Shown here: positions 40,670 to 49,136 of the stretch, one piece after another
Numbering within the stretch: position 1 is the first letter of the stretch
Layout of the letters: every line of letters starts with the position of its first letter
Made by a program: the position numbers and the translations under genes
Assembly: GCF_030814415.1 (NCBI RefSeq)
Contig: NZ_JAUSVB010000006.1
Span: 339,589 to 403,588 of the forward strand
Reading direction: 5' to 3'
Source of the DNA: Cellulomonas humilata
GTDB taxonomy: Bacteria; Actinomycetota; Actinomycetes; Actinomycetales; Cellulomonadaceae
DNA length: 64,000 nt
Notes under the pieces: model-generated
What the model saw: the letters and a program-made list of their open reading frames with translations, nothing else
The model's database searches: none
Told to the model about the DNA's origin: nothing

Positions 40670-42154
40670 ATGGTGAGCGAGACCGGGTGGTCGTTGCACC
40701 CCGACCGGGCGTTGCCCAGCGACCCCGTCGTGCGGCCGATCGCCCGGGAGATCCTCGCCGCCACCGCGACCCTGCCGATCGTCTCCATGCACGGTCACGT
40801 CGACGCCGGCCTGCTGGCGCGCGACGAGCCGTTCACGGACCCGGCGTCGCTGCTGGTCACGCCCGACCACTACCTGGTCCGCATGCTGGTGTCCCAGGGC
40901 GTGCCGCACGACGCTCTCGGGGTACCCCGTCGGGACCGGCCGGGCGTCGTCGCGGACCCGCGCGAGGTCTGGCGGACCTTCGCGACGCACTGGCCCCTGT
41001 TCCGCGGGACGCCGACGCGCTATTGGCTCGAGCACGTCTTCGTCGAGGTGTTCGGGCTGGACGAGCGGCCCTCGGCCGACTCCGCAGACCGGCTCTTCGA
41101 CCTCCTCGCAGAGCGACTGGAGAAGCCGGCGTTCCGGCCGCTCGCGCTCTTCGACGAGTTCGGTATCGAGATCCTGGCGACCACGGACGCGGCGACCGCG
41201 ACGCTCGCCGACCACGCGGACCTGGCGGACCGCGGGTGGGGCGACCGGATCGTGCCGACCTTCCGGCCCGACGCGCTGCTGCACGTCGACCGCCCCGGCT
41301 GGCAGGCGGACGTCGCGCTGCTCGAGCAGCGGTCGGGGGTCGCGATCGGGGGGTACCGCGACCTGGTGCACGCGCTCGAGGAGCGTCGGCGGGCGTTCGT
41401 CGCCGCGGGCGCGCGCGCCACGGACCACGGGCACCTCTCCGCGGACACGACCCCGCTGAGCGACGCCGAGGCCGAGCGGATCGTGTCGGCGGCCCTGCGC
41501 GGCGACGTCAGCGCGGCGGACGCGCAGGCGTTCTCGGGTCACATGCTGTTCGAGATGGCCCGCATGTCGGCCGAGGACGGGCTGGTGATGCAGCTCCACC
41601 CGGGGGTCCTGCGTGACCACGACCAGGCGGTCGCGGACCTGCGCGGCCCCGACGTCGGCTACGACATCCCCGTGACCACCGAGTACGTGCGCGCCCTGCG
41701 TCCGGTCCTGGAGGCGTTCGGCCACCACCCCGGTCTACGACTGGTCCTGTTCACGGTCGACGAGGACACGTTCAGCCGCGAGCTGGCACCGATCGCGGGC
41801 GTGTACCCCGCGGTACGGCTGGGTGCGCCGTGGTGGTTCCTCGACACGCCCGACGGCATGCGGCGCTTCCGCGAGGCGGTCACCGACTCGGCCGGGTTCG
41901 CCAACACCACGGGGTTCGTCGACGACACGCGTGCGTTCTGCTCGATCCCCGCGCGCCACGACCTGGCCCGGCGCATCGACGCCGGCTTCCTCGCCCGGCT
42001 CGTCGCGGAGCACCGGCTCGACGCCGACGAGGCGATCGAGACCGCGGTCGACCTCGCCTACCGGATCCCGCGTCAGGCGTATGCTCCACCCAAGTCGGCA
42101 AACGCTTTCCCGCGCGTGAGCGGGTCCGAGCACGGTGCGAAGGAGCACAAGTGA
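40670..42154 (+). CDS. uxaC: Glucuronate/galacturonate isomerase
   Basis: 494-residue uronate isomerase, amidohydrolase superfamily, converting glucuronate to fructuronate and galacturonate to tagaturonate. Metal ligands HGH are at residues 41-43; LALFDEFGIEILATTD, GLVMQLHPGVLRDH and WWFLDTPDGMRRF are family signatures, and length fits. The ATG is chosen for aggaggatc directly upstream. Its 3' end contains a CGCTT-type operator-like sequence, and it overlaps the KDPG aldolase start by four bases (GTGA). Confidence 0.95.
   Translation: MVSETGWSLHPDRALPSDPVVRPIAREILAATATLPIVSMHGHVDAGLLARDEPFTDPASLLVTPDHYLVRMLVSQGVPHDALGVPRRDRPGVVADPREVWRTFATHWPLFRGTPTRYWLEHVFVEVFGLDERPSADSADRLFDLLAERLEKPAFRPLALFDEFGIEILATTDAATATLADHADLADRGWGDRIVPTFRPDALLHVDRPGWQADVALLEQRSGVAIGGYRDLVHALEERRRAFVAAGARATDHGHLSADTTPLSDAEAERIVSAALRGDVSAADAQAFSGHMLFEMARMSAEDGLVMQLHPGVLRDHDQAVADLRGPDVGYDIPVTTEYVRALRPVLEAFGHHPGLRLVLFTVDEDTFSRELAPIAGVYPAVRLGAPWWFLDTPDGMRRFREAVTDSAGFANTTGFVDDTRAFCSIPARHDLARRIDAGFLARLVAEHRLDADEAIETAVDLAYRIPRQAYAPPKSANAFPRVSGSEHGAKEHK
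42097..42110. promoter_or_regulatory. Operator-like box inside the 3' end of uxaC
   Basis: GGCAAACGCTTTCC, a good member of the recurring CGCTT family, within the last 20 codons of uxaC and about 40 bases before the aldolase start. It could control an internal promoter for eda and kdgK. Confidence 0.5.
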
Positions 42155-42780
42155 GCGACATCCTCGAGCGCCTGTCGGCGCACCGCCTCGTCCCTGTCGT
42201 CGTGATCGACGACGCTTCCCACGCCGACGCGCTGGCGCAGGCCCTCGTCGACGGTGGGCTGCCGGTCGCCGAGGTCACGTTCCGCACCGCGGCTGCGGCC
42301 GACGCGATCCGCACCATCGCCGCGCGGGGCGACGTCCTCGTCGGTGCGGGCACGGTGCTGACCCCCCAGCAGGTCGACGAGGCGGTGGCGGCGGGCGCGT
42401 CCTACGTCGTGTCGCCCGGCACCAGCCGTGCGGTCGTCGAGCGCTGCCAGGAGCACGGCATCCTCGCCCTGCCCGGCGCGGTCACGGCCACCGAGGTGCA
42501 GGCCGCGCTCGAGCTGGGCCTGACCACCGTGAAGTTCTTCCCCGCCGGCACGTCCGGCGGCGCCAAGGCGGTCGCCGCGCTCGCGGCGCCGTTCGGTGAC
42601 GTCGGGTTCGTGCCGACCGGTGGGATCGGGCCGAGCAACCTCGCCGAGTACCTGGCGCTGCCCTCCGTCCGGGCCGTCGGCGGCTCCTGGATGGTTCCCC
42701 GCGACCTCATCCGTGGCGGCGACCTCGACGCCGTCCGGGACCTGACTGCCGAAGCCGTCAGCCTCGTCGCCCACCCCTGA
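42151..42780 (+). CDS. eda: KDPG/KHG aldolase
   Basis: 209-residue class I aldolase of the Entner-Doudoroff pathway, splitting 2-keto-3-deoxy-6-phosphogluconate to pyruvate and glyceraldehyde 3-phosphate. Catalytic Glu41 and Arg45 are in EVTFRT, Schiff-base Lys128 is in TVKFFPAG, and GFVPTGGIGPSN binds phosphate. GTG start with aaggagc seven bases before it. Between uxaC and kdgK in one operon. Confidence 0.95.
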   Translation: MSDILERLSAHRLVPVVVIDDASHADALAQALVDGGLPVAEVTFRTAAAADAIRTIAARGDVLVGAGTVLTPQQVDEAVAAGASYVVSPGTSRAVVERCQEHGILALPGAVTATEVQAALELGLTTVKFFPAGTSGGAKAVAALAAPFGDVGFVPTGGIGPSNLAEYLALPSVRAVGGSWMVPRDLIRGGDLDAVRDLTAEAVSLVAHP

Positions 42781-42805
42781 CCTCGATCGCGAAGGAACAC
42801 CGCTC

Positions 42806-43909
42806 ATGTCCGACCTGGTCATCCGCCCCGCGGGCGAGACGCGCTATGACGCCGTCTCCCTCGGCGAGGTCATGCTCCGACTCGACCCCGGCGAGGGTCG
42901 CATCCGCACCGCGCGCTCGTTCCGCGCCTGGGAGGGTGGCGGCGAGTACAACGTGTCCCGCGGGCTGCGGCGTGCGTTCGGGCTGCGCACCGCGATCGTG
43001 ACCGCCCTCGCGGACAACGAGGTCGGGCGGCTGGTCGAGGACCTCATCCTCACCGGCGGGCTGGACACCTCGTTCATCCAGTGGGTGCCGTACGACGGAA
43101 TCGGTCGCCAGGTCCGCAACGGGCTCAACTTCACCGAGCGTGGGTTCGGGGTCCGTGGAGCGGTCGGCGTGAGCGACCGGGGCCACACCGCGGCGGCGCA
43201 GCTGACGCCGGGGGACGTGGACTGGGAGCACCTCTTCGGTGAGCTCGGGGTGCGCTGGTTCCACACGGGCGGCATCTTCGCGGCACTGTCGGACAGCGCC
43301 GCCGAGACCGTGATCGAGGCCGTCACGGTCGCGCGCAAGCACGGCACCATCGTCAGCTACGACCTCAACTACCGGCCGAGCCTCTGGAAGGCCGTCGGCG
43401 GTCAGGCTCGCGCGCAGGAGGTCAACCGGGCGATCGCGCCGCACATCGACGTGATGATCGGCAACGAGGAGGACTTCACCGCCTCACTCGGCTTCGAGGT
43501 GGAAGGCGTCGACGAGAACCTGTCGGCCCTGGAGCTCTCGTCGTTCGCCGCCATGATCGACCGCGTGGCCGAGGCCTACCCGAACTTCCAGGTCATCGCG
43601 ACGACGCTGCGCACCGTGCACTCCGCGACCGTCAACGACTGGGGCGCGATCGCCTGGTCGAAGGGCACCGGCCTGGTCAGCGCCACGCACCGCGAGCGCC
43701 TGGAGATCCTCGACCGTGTCGGTGGCGGCGACTCGTTCGCCTCCGGTCTCGCTTACGGGCTGCTCGCCGGCGAGGACCTGCAGACCGCCGTGGAGTACGG
43801 CGCCGCACACGGGGCCCTCGCGATGACGACACCCGGAGACACGACCATGGTCAGCAAAGCCGAGGTGCTCAAGCTGGCCGGTGGCGGCGGAGCCCGCGTC
43901 GACCGCTGA
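42806..43909 (+). CDS. kdgK: 2-Keto-3-deoxygluconate kinase (PfkB family)
   Basis: 367 residues, PfkB/ribokinase fold, phosphorylating KDG to KDPG. Substrate-side GGGEYNVSRGLRR is near residue 44, the PfkB second signature DRVGGGDSFASGLAYGLL has catalytic Asp309, and the anion hole GGGD is intact. The length, the insert around residues 225-245 and the placement with uxaC and eda favour KdgK over a fructokinase. Preceded by gaaggaac. An array of imperfect repeats follows the stop codon. Confidence 0.93.
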   Translation: MSDLVIRPAGETRYDAVSLGEVMLRLDPGEGRIRTARSFRAWEGGGEYNVSRGLRRAFGLRTAIVTALADNEVGRLVEDLILTGGLDTSFIQWVPYDGIGRQVRNGLNFTERGFGVRGAVGVSDRGHTAAAQLTPGDVDWEHLFGELGVRWFHTGGIFAALSDSAAETVIEAVTVARKHGTIVSYDLNYRPSLWKAVGGQARAQEVNRAIAPHIDVMIGNEEDFTASLGFEVEGVDENLSALELSSFAAMIDRVAEAYPNFQVIATTLRTVHSATVNDWGAIAWSKGTGLVSATHRERLEILDRVGGGDSFASGLAYGLLAGEDLQTAVEYGAAHGALAMTTPGDTTMVSKAEVLKLAGGGGARVDR

Positions 43910-43910
43910 C

Positions 43911-44045
43911 TCCCGAGTGCTGACCCCGACCACGGACGCGACCGTTGACCCTGACCGCTGACCCCGAGCGCTGAACCCGACAGCTGATGTCGACCGCGGA
44001 CCCCGAGCGCTGAGCTCGACCGCGGACCTCGAGCGCTGACCCCGC
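43911..44045. repeat. Imperfect direct-repeat array after kdgK
   Basis: About five degenerate units built on CGACCGCGGACCCCGAGCGCTGA. The last two (43990-44015 and 44016-44041) are nearly identical with a 26-base period; earlier ones are more diverged. CGAGCGCTGA occurs three times, plus a gagtgctga variant. The units have no spacers of uniform unique sequence, so this is not CRISPR. No coding potential is evident. Confidence 0.7.
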
Positions 44046-44154
44046 TGGAGCCGCGCGCCGGCGTACCAATGTGGACCGACGGGCGCACCCCCATGGCGCC
44101 GTGGTGCACTGGGGCCAGCATCCGCACCCTCAGCACGACCCCCGGAGGTACCCC

Positions 44155-44391
44155 GTGAGCCACTCGAGCCTGCCGACCGCGATGCCTGGAGCGTCACTCG
44201 AGCTGGACCCTGAAGGGCAGCTGTACTGCCCGAGGTGCCGGGCGTTGACCCTCGACGTCGCGGGGATCGACCAGGTGAACGGCATGCCGTGGGTGAACCA
44301 CGCCCTCGTGTGCAGCACGTGCGGTGTGACATCGCGGCTCGCCCTCGTCGGCGCCTTCGGCCGCACGGTGCTGCGCTGGCTCGACGACTGA
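44155..44391 (+). CDS. Small zinc-ribbon-like protein
   Basis: 78 residues from a GTG with cggaggt upstream. Two cysteine pairs, CPRC near residue 27 and CSTC near 55, form a probable zinc ribbon; the rest is short beta-like segments ending LRWLDD. No family recognised. Longer in-frame starts exist but lack ribosome binding sites. Stands alone between kdgK and a convergent small gene. Confidence 0.6.
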   Translation: MSHSSLPTAMPGASLELDPEGQLYCPRCRALTLDVAGIDQVNGMPWVNHALVCSTCGVTSRLALVGAFGRTVLRWLDD

Positions 44392-44518
44392 CGTGCTCGT
44401 CCCCGCGGCGCCGTTCGACCTCGACGCCGTTGAGGCAGCGCGATCCGGGGCCTCGCGACCCCGACAAAGCCGGCGCCGCCGCGTCTCGGCCCTAGTGAGT
44501 GCGTCCCCGCTCGGCTCG

Positions 44519-44755
44519 TCAGTCCGTCGCGGACGCTCCCGCTGCGCTTCCTCGCTCAGCCGGTGAGTCAGCGCCCGTGATCGTCCAGGACCCGACAGAC
44601 GCATAGGTCGAGTCGGAGATCGTCTCGCCGGACCCTGGCTGGAGCGGGTAGTGCTTCACGTTCCCCGCCCAGTAGCGCAAGATCCGGCCGAGCTCCTCGA
44701 GCGGGGCGTCGGCCACCGCGCCGGCAGACAGGTCGACCTCGAGCACGAACTTCAT
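44519..44755 (-). CDS. Small conserved-type hypothetical protein
   Basis: 78 residues, ATG with a consensus-quality caggagg nine bases upstream. The sequence starts MKFVLEVDL and contains ELGRILRYWAGNVKHY, a pattern I associate with small actinobacterial proteins of unknown function. The C-terminal third is Ser/Ala-rich and probably disordered. It lies between the zinc-ribbon gene and uxaA, with its start 64 bases from the uxaA stop. No function can be assigned. Confidence 0.6.
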   Translation of the reverse strand: MKFVLEVDLSAGAVADAPLEELGRILRYWAGNVKHYPLQPGSGETISDSTYASVGSWTITGADSPAERGSAAGASATD

Positions 44756-44819
44756 CGCGGAACCTCCTGAGGGTGAACCCCGACGGTACGTCGGCGGACC
44801 GCGAGCCCGTCAAGAAGGG

Positions 44820-46343
44820 TCAGGTGACGGCGCCGAGCTGCCAGGGCACGAACTCGTCGGACCCCAGGTCGAGCTCTTCGGAGACGGTCTGCCCGCCCGA
44901 GGCGACGGCGATGATCAGCTCGAACAGCTCGTCGCCGACGGACGCGACGGTCGCGGTGCCGTCGACGATGCGTCCGGCGTTGAGGTCCATGTCCTCGGTC
45001 ATCCGCAGGTAGGTGGCGGTATTCGTCGCGACCTTGATGGACGGTGTGGGCTTGCAGCCGAGGACGGACCCGCGGCCGGTGGTGAACACGACGACGGTGG
45101 CGCCGCCGGCGACGAGGCCGGTGACGGAGACGGGGTCGTACCCGGGGGTGTCCATGAAGGTGAAGCCGCGGGCGGTGACGGGTTCGGCATACTCGTAGAC
45201 CTCGACCAGCTCGGCGGTGCCGCCCTTGGCGACGGCGCCGAGGGACTTCTCGAGGATGGTCGTCAGCCCGCCGGCCTTGTTGCCGGGGGAGGGGTTGTTG
45301 TCCATCGTGCCGCCGCCGGCCGCGGTGTAGCCCTTCCACCAGTCGAGCCGGTCGAGCAGCTTCTGGCCGACGGAACGCGAGACCGCCCGGCGCAGGAGCA
45401 GGTGCTCGGCACCGAAGACCTCGGGGGTCTCGGCGAGGATCGAGGTGCCGCCGCGGGCGACGAGCTGGTCGGACGCGTGGCCTAGCGCGGGGTTGGCGGT
45501 GATGCCGGAGTACCCGTCGGAGCCGCCGCAGTTGAGTCCGAGGACCAGCTCGGAGACGGGTGCGGGGGTGCGGCGCAGCGCGTCGATCGCGGGCAGCATC
45601 TTCTCGATCGCCTCGACACCGGCTCGCACGGTGCGCCGGATGCCGCCGGTCTCCTGGATGACCAGGGTGGTGACGGGCTTGTCTGCGGGCAGGTCGAGTC
45701 CGTCCAGGAGCGACTCGGCGGGGAGCATCTCGCAGCCGAGGCCGAGGACGAGCAGGCCGGCGATGTTGGGGTGGTCGGCGTAGCCGCGCAGGGTGCGCCG
45801 GGTGATCTGGGCGCCCTCGCTGGTGGGCACGAGGCCGCAGCCGGTGTCGTGGGTGAGGGCGACGACGCCGTCGACGTGCGGGTAGGCGTCCAGGACGCGG
45901 CCGCGGAACTGGTCGGCGATGAGCCGGGCGGTCGACGCGGAGCAGTTCACGGAGGTGACGATGCCGACGTAGTTGCGGGTGCCCCAGCGGCCGTCGCTGC
46001 GGGCGTATCCGTCGAAGGTGCGGACGGGGCCCGGGGGCGTCGGCAGGGTGACGCGGGCGGTGCCGAACTCGTAGGCGCGCTCGCCGTCGTCCATGCCGAG
46101 GTTGTGCGAGTGCACGTGGTCGCCGACGGCGATGTCCCGGGTGGCGCGGCCGATGGACTGGCCGTACTTGTGCACGGGCTCGCCCACAGCAACGGCCCGC
46201 ACGGCGAGCTTGTGCCCGCGCGGCACGCTCTGGGTGACGACCAGGGTGTCGAGCTCGGTGCCGGACTGCAGGTCCCGCGTGGCGACGCCGACGTCGTCGT
46301 CGGGGCGCAGCACGAGAACGCAGTCGGCGAGGCGGAGCGTCAT
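44820..46343 (-). CDS. uxaA: Altronate dehydratase, UxaA family
   Basis: 507 residues. The N-terminal SAF domain (residues 1-95) is followed by the large UxaA/GarD catalytic domain with GYARSDGRWGTRNYVGIV, the Cys/His segment THDTGCGLV, LGLGCEM and LNCGGSDGYSGITANPALG, which supply the iron ligands of this family. Expected reaction: D-altronate to 2-keto-3-deoxygluconate, feeding kdgK. A galactarate or other aldonate substrate is possible. The start is the ATG at the beginning of the SAF domain; a GTG three codons earlier is the alternative. Divergent from its own LacI regulator, with two operator-like boxes between. Confidence 0.92.
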   Translation of the reverse strand: MTLRLADCVLVLRPDDDVGVATRDLQSGTELDTLVVTQSVPRGHKLAVRAVAVGEPVHKYGQSIGRATRDIAVGDHVHSHNLGMDDGERAYEFGTARVTLPTPPGPVRTFDGYARSDGRWGTRNYVGIVTSVNCSASTARLIADQFRGRVLDAYPHVDGVVALTHDTGCGLVPTSEGAQITRRTLRGYADHPNIAGLLVLGLGCEMLPAESLLDGLDLPADKPVTTLVIQETGGIRRTVRAGVEAIEKMLPAIDALRRTPAPVSELVLGLNCGGSDGYSGITANPALGHASDQLVARGGTSILAETPEVFGAEHLLLRRAVSRSVGQKLLDRLDWWKGYTAAGGGTMDNNPSPGNKAGGLTTILEKSLGAVAKGGTAELVEVYEYAEPVTARGFTFMDTPGYDPVSVTGLVAGGATVVVFTTGRGSVLGCKPTPSIKVATNTATYLRMTEDMDLNAGRIVDGTATVASVGDELFELIIAVASGGQTVSEELDLGSDEFVPWQLGAVT

Positions 46344-46356
46344 CGTCACCACTCCA

Positions 46357-46430
46357 GGATACCGCTTTCCCGACGTCCGCACCGGCGTGCCCACCCCGAA
46401 CAGGCCTGCAACCATCGGCAAGCGCCTACC
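46357..46430. promoter_or_regulatory. Divergent control region with two LacI-type boxes
   Basis: GGATACCGCTTTCC (46357-46370, 13 bases ahead of uxaA) and GGCAAGCGCCTACC (46417-46430, 10 bases ahead of the lacI gene) fit the recurring 14-mer. Both would overlap or closely follow the two divergent promoters. Confidence 0.6.
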
Positions 46431-46440
46431 CTCCTGACCA

Positions 46441-47462
46441 TGGCTGCTTCCGTGACCCTCAGTGACGTCGCCCGCGAGGCCGGCGTCTCGCTGGCCACCG
46501 CCTCCCGCGCGATCAACGGGAGCGCCAACCGCACGGTGCGCGCCGACCTGCGTGACCGGGTGCTCGCCGCGGCGACCCGGCTCCGGTACACCCCGGACGC
46601 GAACGCGCAGGCGATGGCGCGCGGCCGGACGACGTCGTTGGGTCTCGTGGTGCACGACATCGCGGACCCGTACTTCTCCTCGATCGCCGCGGGTGTCGCC
46701 CGCGCGGCCGACCGCGCCGGTCTGCAGGTGACCCTCGCGAGCACCCAGCACGACCCGAGCCGCGAGAGCGGGCTGGTCGACCTGCTGAAGCGGCAGCGGG
46801 CGCGCGCGATCGTCATCGCGGGTGGTCGCCTGGACGACGAGGCCACCAACGACGAGCTGCGCGCGGCCCTGGCCGACTACCGGTCGGTGGGCGGATCGGT
46901 CGCCCTCATCGGTCAGCCGATCCTGGGCGTCGACAGCATCGTGGTGGACAACGCGCAAGGCGCCGGGGACCTGGCGAAGGCCCTGCACGGCCGCGGGTAC
47001 CGCCGGTTCGCGATCCTGGCCGGGCCGGCCGATCACCTGACGGCGTGCGAGCGACGCGATGCGTTCCGCGGGGCGCTCGCCGAGCTGGGCAGCCCGGTGC
47101 CGGACGACGCGGTGATCACGAGCGCGTTCACGCACGAGGGTGGCGAGGACGCGATGCGCGCCCTTCTGCGCCAGGGCGAGCTGCCCGAGCTGGTGTTCGC
47201 GGTCAACGACGTCATGGCGCTCGGCGCGCTCGCCGCCGGCCGTGAGGCCGGGATCCGGGTGCCGGAGGACGTGGCGCTCGCGGGCTTCGACGACATCTCG
47301 ACCCTGCGGGACGTGGTCCCGGCGCTCACGACGGTCCGGATCCCGCTGGTCGACATCGGGATCGCCGCCACCGAGCTCGCCCTGGCCGACGCCTCCGACG
47401 AACCGCGCCTGACGCACGTCCCGACGCAGGTCGTGCTGCGCGACTCGACGCCCGGGCGCTAG
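46441..47462 (+). CDS. LacI-family regulator beside altronate dehydratase
   Basis: 340 residues. Helix-turn-helix VTLSDVAREAGVSLATASRAI at residues 5-25, hinge near 60, and an effector domain with VHDIADPYFSSIAAGVARA and a late LAGFDDISTLRDVVPALTTV. The start is the ATG at the LacI domain; the frame is open upstream only as the antisense of uxaA. A likely repressor of uxaA and itself. Stop overlaps the stop of the convergent FadR-type gene. Confidence 0.88.
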
Positions 47463-48145
47463 CGCGCCCAGACGCCCGTCGCCGAGTCCTCGAGCCCGAG
47501 CAGGTGCGTGGCCATCCGCAGGCGTGCCCGGTCGGGGTCGCGGGCAGCGAGGGCCGCGAGGATCGCCTCGTGCTCGACGAACGCCCGGTCCTCCGCACCC
47601 TCGTCGGAGAGCCCGCGCCACAGCCGGGTCCGGGACGCCCGCCCCGCCAGGCCCCCGACGAGCGCCGCGAGGACGGGGTTGCCGGATGCCCGGGCGACCT
47701 CCTCGTGGAAGGCCAGGTCCGCGTCGACGAGCCGCTCGTGGTCGAGCGGGAGGTCGACGAGGGCGCGTGCTGTCTCGTCGAGGACGGCGCGGAGGCGGGC
47801 GAGCGCGTCGTCGTCGATGTGCAGCGCGGCGAGGCCGGCGGCCTCTGTCTCGAGGAGGCGGCGGACGCTGTGGAACGCGGCGGCGTCGTCCTGCAGCTCG
47901 GCGACGAAGCCGACGGGGGCGAGCAGCAGCGCGGGGTCGAGCGTCGTCACGTAGGTGCCGTCACCGTGCCGCGACTCGAGGATGCCGAGCGTCCCCAGCG
48001 CGTGGACGCCCTCGCGCAGGGAGCCGCGCGAGACGCCGAGGGTGGCTGCGAGCTCTTTCTCGGCAGGCAGCCGCTGCCCTGCCTCCAGCCGCCCGTCGAG
48101 GATCATCTGCTTGACCCCGTCGACGACATCATCTGAACGTGACAC
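47459..48145 (-). CDS. FadR-subfamily GntR regulator
   Basis: 228 residues from a GTG. N-terminal winged helix-turn-helix (LPAEKELAATLGVSRGSLREGVHALGTLG is the recognisable region, residues 26-54), then the all-helical FCD ligand domain with Asp/His metal ligands in DLAFHEEVARASGN and AFVEHEAILAAL. FCD proteins commonly sense sugar acids such as galactonate, gluconate or hexuronates. It lies 25 bases downstream of the COG3618 hydrolase on the same strand, so it probably regulates that hydrolase and perhaps the hexuronate genes. Confidence 0.9.
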   Translation of the reverse strand: MSRSDDVVDGVKQMILDGRLEAGQRLPAEKELAATLGVSRGSLREGVHALGTLGILESRHGDGTYVTTLDPALLLAPVGFVAELQDDAAAFHSVRRLLETEAAGLAALHIDDDALARLRAVLDETARALVDLPLDHERLVDADLAFHEEVARASGNPVLAALVGGLAGRASRTRLWRGLSDEGAEDRAFVEHEAILAALAARDPDRARLRMATHLLGLEDSATGVWAR

Positions 48146-48169
48146 GGAGCGAACCTAGCGGTCGCGCGG

Positions 48170-49039
48170 TCAGAACGAGTCGAACGGGAGCCCGTACACC
48201 TGCGTCGCCGTACCGCCCAGCACCGCGGCGCGGTCGTCGTCGCCCAGCTGGTCCACCGTCGAGCGCAGACCGTGCCAGACCTGCGCGTAGGAGTCGCCCT
48301 CGAGGAGCGCGTACGGCCAGTCGCTGCCGAGCATGAGCCGGTCGGGTCCGAACACCTCGAGCGCGCGGTCGACGGCGGGCCGGAGGTGGTCCGGGGTCCA
48401 GCCCGCTCCGGCGGCCGTGGTCAGCCCGGACAGCTTGGCGACGACGTTCGGCATCTGCGCGACGGCGCCCAGCAGGGCGGACCAGCGGCTCCAGCCGTCC
48501 CGGTCGCCGGCCCGCAGCGCGGCGAGCGGGGGAGCGCCCAGGTGGTCGAGGACGACGGTGAGCTTGGGGTGGTTCTCGGCGAGGGTCGCGACATGCGCCA
48601 GGGCCGTGGGCGTGTGCGCGGTGAGGTCCAGGGTCAGTCGTCGCTCGGTCAGGAGGGTCAGGCTGTCGTCGACGGCGGCGTCGAGCAGCCAGTCGGGATC
48701 GCGCCCGTCGTGTCCGCGGTGGCCGATCCCGACGATCGGCTCCCGGCGCCACTTGTCCAGCTGCGTGGCGGCGTCGTCGGGGGCGTCGAGGGGGACCCAC
48801 GCCACGACCCCGGCGACGCGGGGGGACGAGAGTGCCTGGAAGAGCATGAGTTCGGAGTCCGCGCGGTTGTCGGCGGCCTGCACGAGAACCACCCAGGCGA
48901 CGTCCTCGTCGGCGAGCTGGTCCTCGATGTCCGGGATCCGGTACGTGTGGTGCACCCCCGCGTTCTCCGCGGTCATCCAGGGGTAGTGCACCGAGTCCGG
49001 GTTCCACACCTGGAGGTGGGCATCCACGACATTGGGCAT
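48170..49039 (-). CDS. COG3618 amidohydrolase, sugar-lactonase-like
   Basis: 289 residues, metal-independent-type amidohydrolase-2 family that includes L-fucono- and L-rhamnono-lactonases. Start Met precedes PNVVDAHLQVW. The canonical first motif is H-x-H; here the second His is Gln. Other signatures are present: VVLDHLGAPP, NVVAKLSGLTT and the family's FGPDRLMLGSDWP with its Asp near the C-terminus. Expected role: opening of an aldonolactone, matching the FadR regulator and the sugar-acid setting. Substrate unproven. Confidence 0.85.
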   Translation of the reverse strand: MPNVVDAHLQVWNPDSVHYPWMTAENAGVHHTYRIPDIEDQLADEDVAWVVLVQAADNRADSELMLFQALSSPRVAGVVAWVPLDAPDDAATQLDKWRREPIVGIGHRGHDGRDPDWLLDAAVDDSLTLLTERRLTLDLTAHTPTALAHVATLAENHPKLTVVLDHLGAPPLAALRAGDRDGWSRWSALLGAVAQMPNVVAKLSGLTTAAGAGWTPDHLRPAVDRALEVFGPDRLMLGSDWPYALLEGDSYAQVWHGLRSTVDQLGDDDRAAVLGGTATQVYGLPFDSF

Positions 49040-49136
49040 GGACCGGACGCTAACAGTGGTCCGATGTCTGAGCGCCTTCAAGACGCCATCCCTCATCGAA
49101 CCCTCATCGACTCGTCAAGTCATCGGAGGACTTGCC

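Noticed and set aside
43911..44045. Possible CRISPR array
   Set aside because: Units are degenerate, directly abutting and lack unique spacers; no cas gene is nearby.
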